Shown piece after piece: positions 10,465 to 11,557 of a stretch of DNA of 11,557 bases. Made by a program: the position numbers and the translations under genes. Each line of letters opens with the position of its first letter. Position 1 is the stretch's first letter. The stretch comes from a bacterium (GTDB lineage: Bacteria > Electryoneota > RPQS01), in assembly GCA_028711875.1 (NCBI GenBank), contig JAQTRJ010000037.1, forward strand, positions 1-11,557. The letters run 5' to 3'. The notes under the pieces were generated by a model, which was not told where the DNA came from, searched no databases, and saw only the letters and a program-made list of their open reading frames with translations.

Positions 10465-11415
10465 ATGCTCGCGCGCTTCCGTTCCTCGATGATCGCGCTG
10501 ATGACCGCGCACGTGTGCCTGAACTCGGGCGGCTATCTGTTCGCGAAAATCGGACTCAGCGAGTTCTCGCCGTTCGCCTTCGCCTTCTGGAGATTTCTGA
10601 TCGGCCTCGCGGGACTCTCCGCCGTCCTGCTGCTGCGGCGGGTGCGGCTGCGGATCGAGCGCCGCGACTGGCCGAGAATTCTGCTGCTCGCGGCCTGCGC
10701 CGTTCCGGCCAATCAATTGCTCTATCTCAACGGCATGCGCTGGACGGTCCCGTCGCACACCTCGCTGCTCTACGGTTCAACGGCGGTTTTCGCGCTTGGA
10801 TTGTCGGCGATTTTAGGCTATGAAAAGCTGCGGCCCTATAAAATCGCCGCGATTCTGCTGGCCGTGGCGGGAATCGCGCTGGTCGTCTCGGAAAGCCCGA
10901 CGCGGCTCATCGGCAGCGAAAATTTCGCCGGCGACGTGCTTATCGCTCTCAGCGTGGTCATGTGGGCGGCCTACACGGTATTGGCCAAACCGATGGTGGA
11001 AAAATACGGCGCGGTGAAGACGACGCTGGCCTGCTTGATGCTCGGTTCGGTCATGACGCTGCCGTTTTTGGTGATTCCCGCTCTCGCGCAGGATTATTCC
11101 ATCATCACGTGGCGCGGCTGGGCCGGACCGATTTACACGGGGATCATGGTCACTACGATTTCATATACGCTTTGGTTCGCGATGCTGAAGCGGCTTGATC
11201 CGTCGCAGGTGGCGATTCTGACCACGCCGCAGCCGGTGGTGACGACGATTTTGTCCGTGCTGATTCTGGGCGAGACCATCGGCGTTTCGCTGTTCATGGG
11301 CGGAGCGCTGGTGATCGGCGGCGTCTGTCTCATGCAGATTCCCGCCCTGCGCAAAATTCCCGACGGAGTCCACGCGGCGATCGGCACGTCTTTCAGGAAT
11401 CAAACGGGCGCGTGA
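10465..11415 (+). CDS. EamA-family (DMT superfamily) transporter
   Basis: This 316-residue inner-membrane protein has about ten hydrophobic helices (near residues 10-28, 36-57, 70-86, 99-117, 126-141, 155-173, 186-206, 217-238, 247-268 and 273-291) in two homologous EamA halves. The short charged loops with arginines fit the usual orientation. Family landmarks include FWRFLIG after the second helix start, the LGYEKL end of the first half, and the matching ILGETIG in the second half (LTTPQPVVTTILSVLILGE). EamA proteins export metabolites such as amino acids or purine derivatives, but the substrate here is unknown. The ATG at 10465 lies 4 bases after the HAD stop and has no clear ribosome-binding site, so translation is probably coupled. 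Met9 or Met13 are possible later starts. Confidence 0.93.
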   Translation: MLARFRSSMIALMTAHVCLNSGGYLFAKIGLSEFSPFAFAFWRFLIGLAGLSAVLLLRRVRLRIERRDWPRILLLAACAVPANQLLYLNGMRWTVPSHTSLLYGSTAVFALGLSAILGYEKLRPYKIAAILLAVAGIALVVSESPTRLIGSENFAGDVLIALSVVMWAAYTVLAKPMVEKYGAVKTTLACLMLGSVMTLPFLVIPALAQDYSIITWRGWAGPIYTGIMVTTISYTLWFAMLKRLDPSQVAILTTPQPVVTTILSVLILGETIGVSLFMGGALVIGGVCLMQIPALRKIPDGVHAAIGTSFRNQTGA

Positions 11416-11440
11416 TCCGACGCCGCCCCGGCCAGAGACC

Positions 11441-11557
11441 ATGACTCGTCAAGACGCCGCCGATCTGCTCCGAAAGCACGCCGTTCTGCTCGAACTTCTC
11501 GGTGAAGAGAGTTTCCGCGCCCGCGCCTTCGAGAACGCGGCCCGCAATCTTGAAGCG
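11441..11557 (+). CDS. polX: PolX-type DNA polymerase/3'-5' exonuclease, N-terminus (cut by window edge)
   Basis: Only 39 codons are present, reading MTRQDAADLLRKHAVLLELL then GEESFRARAFENAARNLEA. This matches the opening helix-hairpin-helix region of bacterial family X polymerases (typically ...LLELKGENPFRVRAYRNAARAIE...), which act in base-excision repair with a C-terminal PHP nuclease domain. The polymerase and PHP parts lie outside the window, so the assignment rests on this short segment. It starts 25 bases after the EamA stop with a weak AGAG upstream, continuing the plus-strand cluster. Confidence 0.82.
   Translation, partial: MTRQDAADLLRKHAVLLELLGEESFRARAFENAARNLEA

Overview
The window looks like a chromosomal segment of a Gram-negative bacterium, most likely an uncultured member of the Fibrobacterota-Chlorobiota-Bacteroidota (FCB) side of the tree. 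The reasons are an lpxK gene (lipid A synthesis, so an LPS outer membrane), a secreted repeat protein ending in the PNPFN-type C-terminal domain typical of type IX secretion cargo, and a DUF5020-like outer-membrane protein. Coding DNA is fairly GC-rich. The phylum is an inference from gene content.

Left part (1-5146), all on the minus strand. Listed right to left, in the direction of transcription: a tRNA-Ile2(CAU) with its own promoter and terminator; a coiled-coil zinc-ribbon protein followed by RNase HI; a small MntA-type nucleotidyltransferase overlapping a HEPN gene; RNase P RNA (rnpB); an unrecognised secreted protein; and the first ~374 codons of recJ. A decayed copy of the RNase HI 3' end lies just beyond the HEPN gene, so the nucleotidyltransferase-HEPN pair is bracketed by two copies of that sequence.

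Middle (5147-8674), also minus strand: a type IX-type secreted seven-repeat (probable beta-propeller) protein with a clear promoter, a DUF5020-like protein, and lpxK, whose start overlaps the DUF5020 stop. Within the lpxK 3' half sit three perfect TTATCCACA DnaA boxes around a 22-base pure A/T run, which is an origin-like arrangement.

The 8675-9761 gap is the strand switch. It has no convincing protein gene except a doubtful 8-codon ORF. It is filled with two outward-facing promoters, heptamer tracts, C/G-rich hairpins and a pair of 25-bp direct repeats. To its right, on the plus strand, are a HAD phosphatase, an EamA transporter and the start of PolX, closely spaced like an operon.

The most unusual property is the repeat load. 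Period-7 tandem tracts with different unit sequences occupy at least seven places, one of them inside helix P12 of RNase P RNA and another filling the whole zinc-ribbon/RNase HI spacer. A separate set of small perfect hairpins, some with stems that covary between copies, fills several other intergenic regions.
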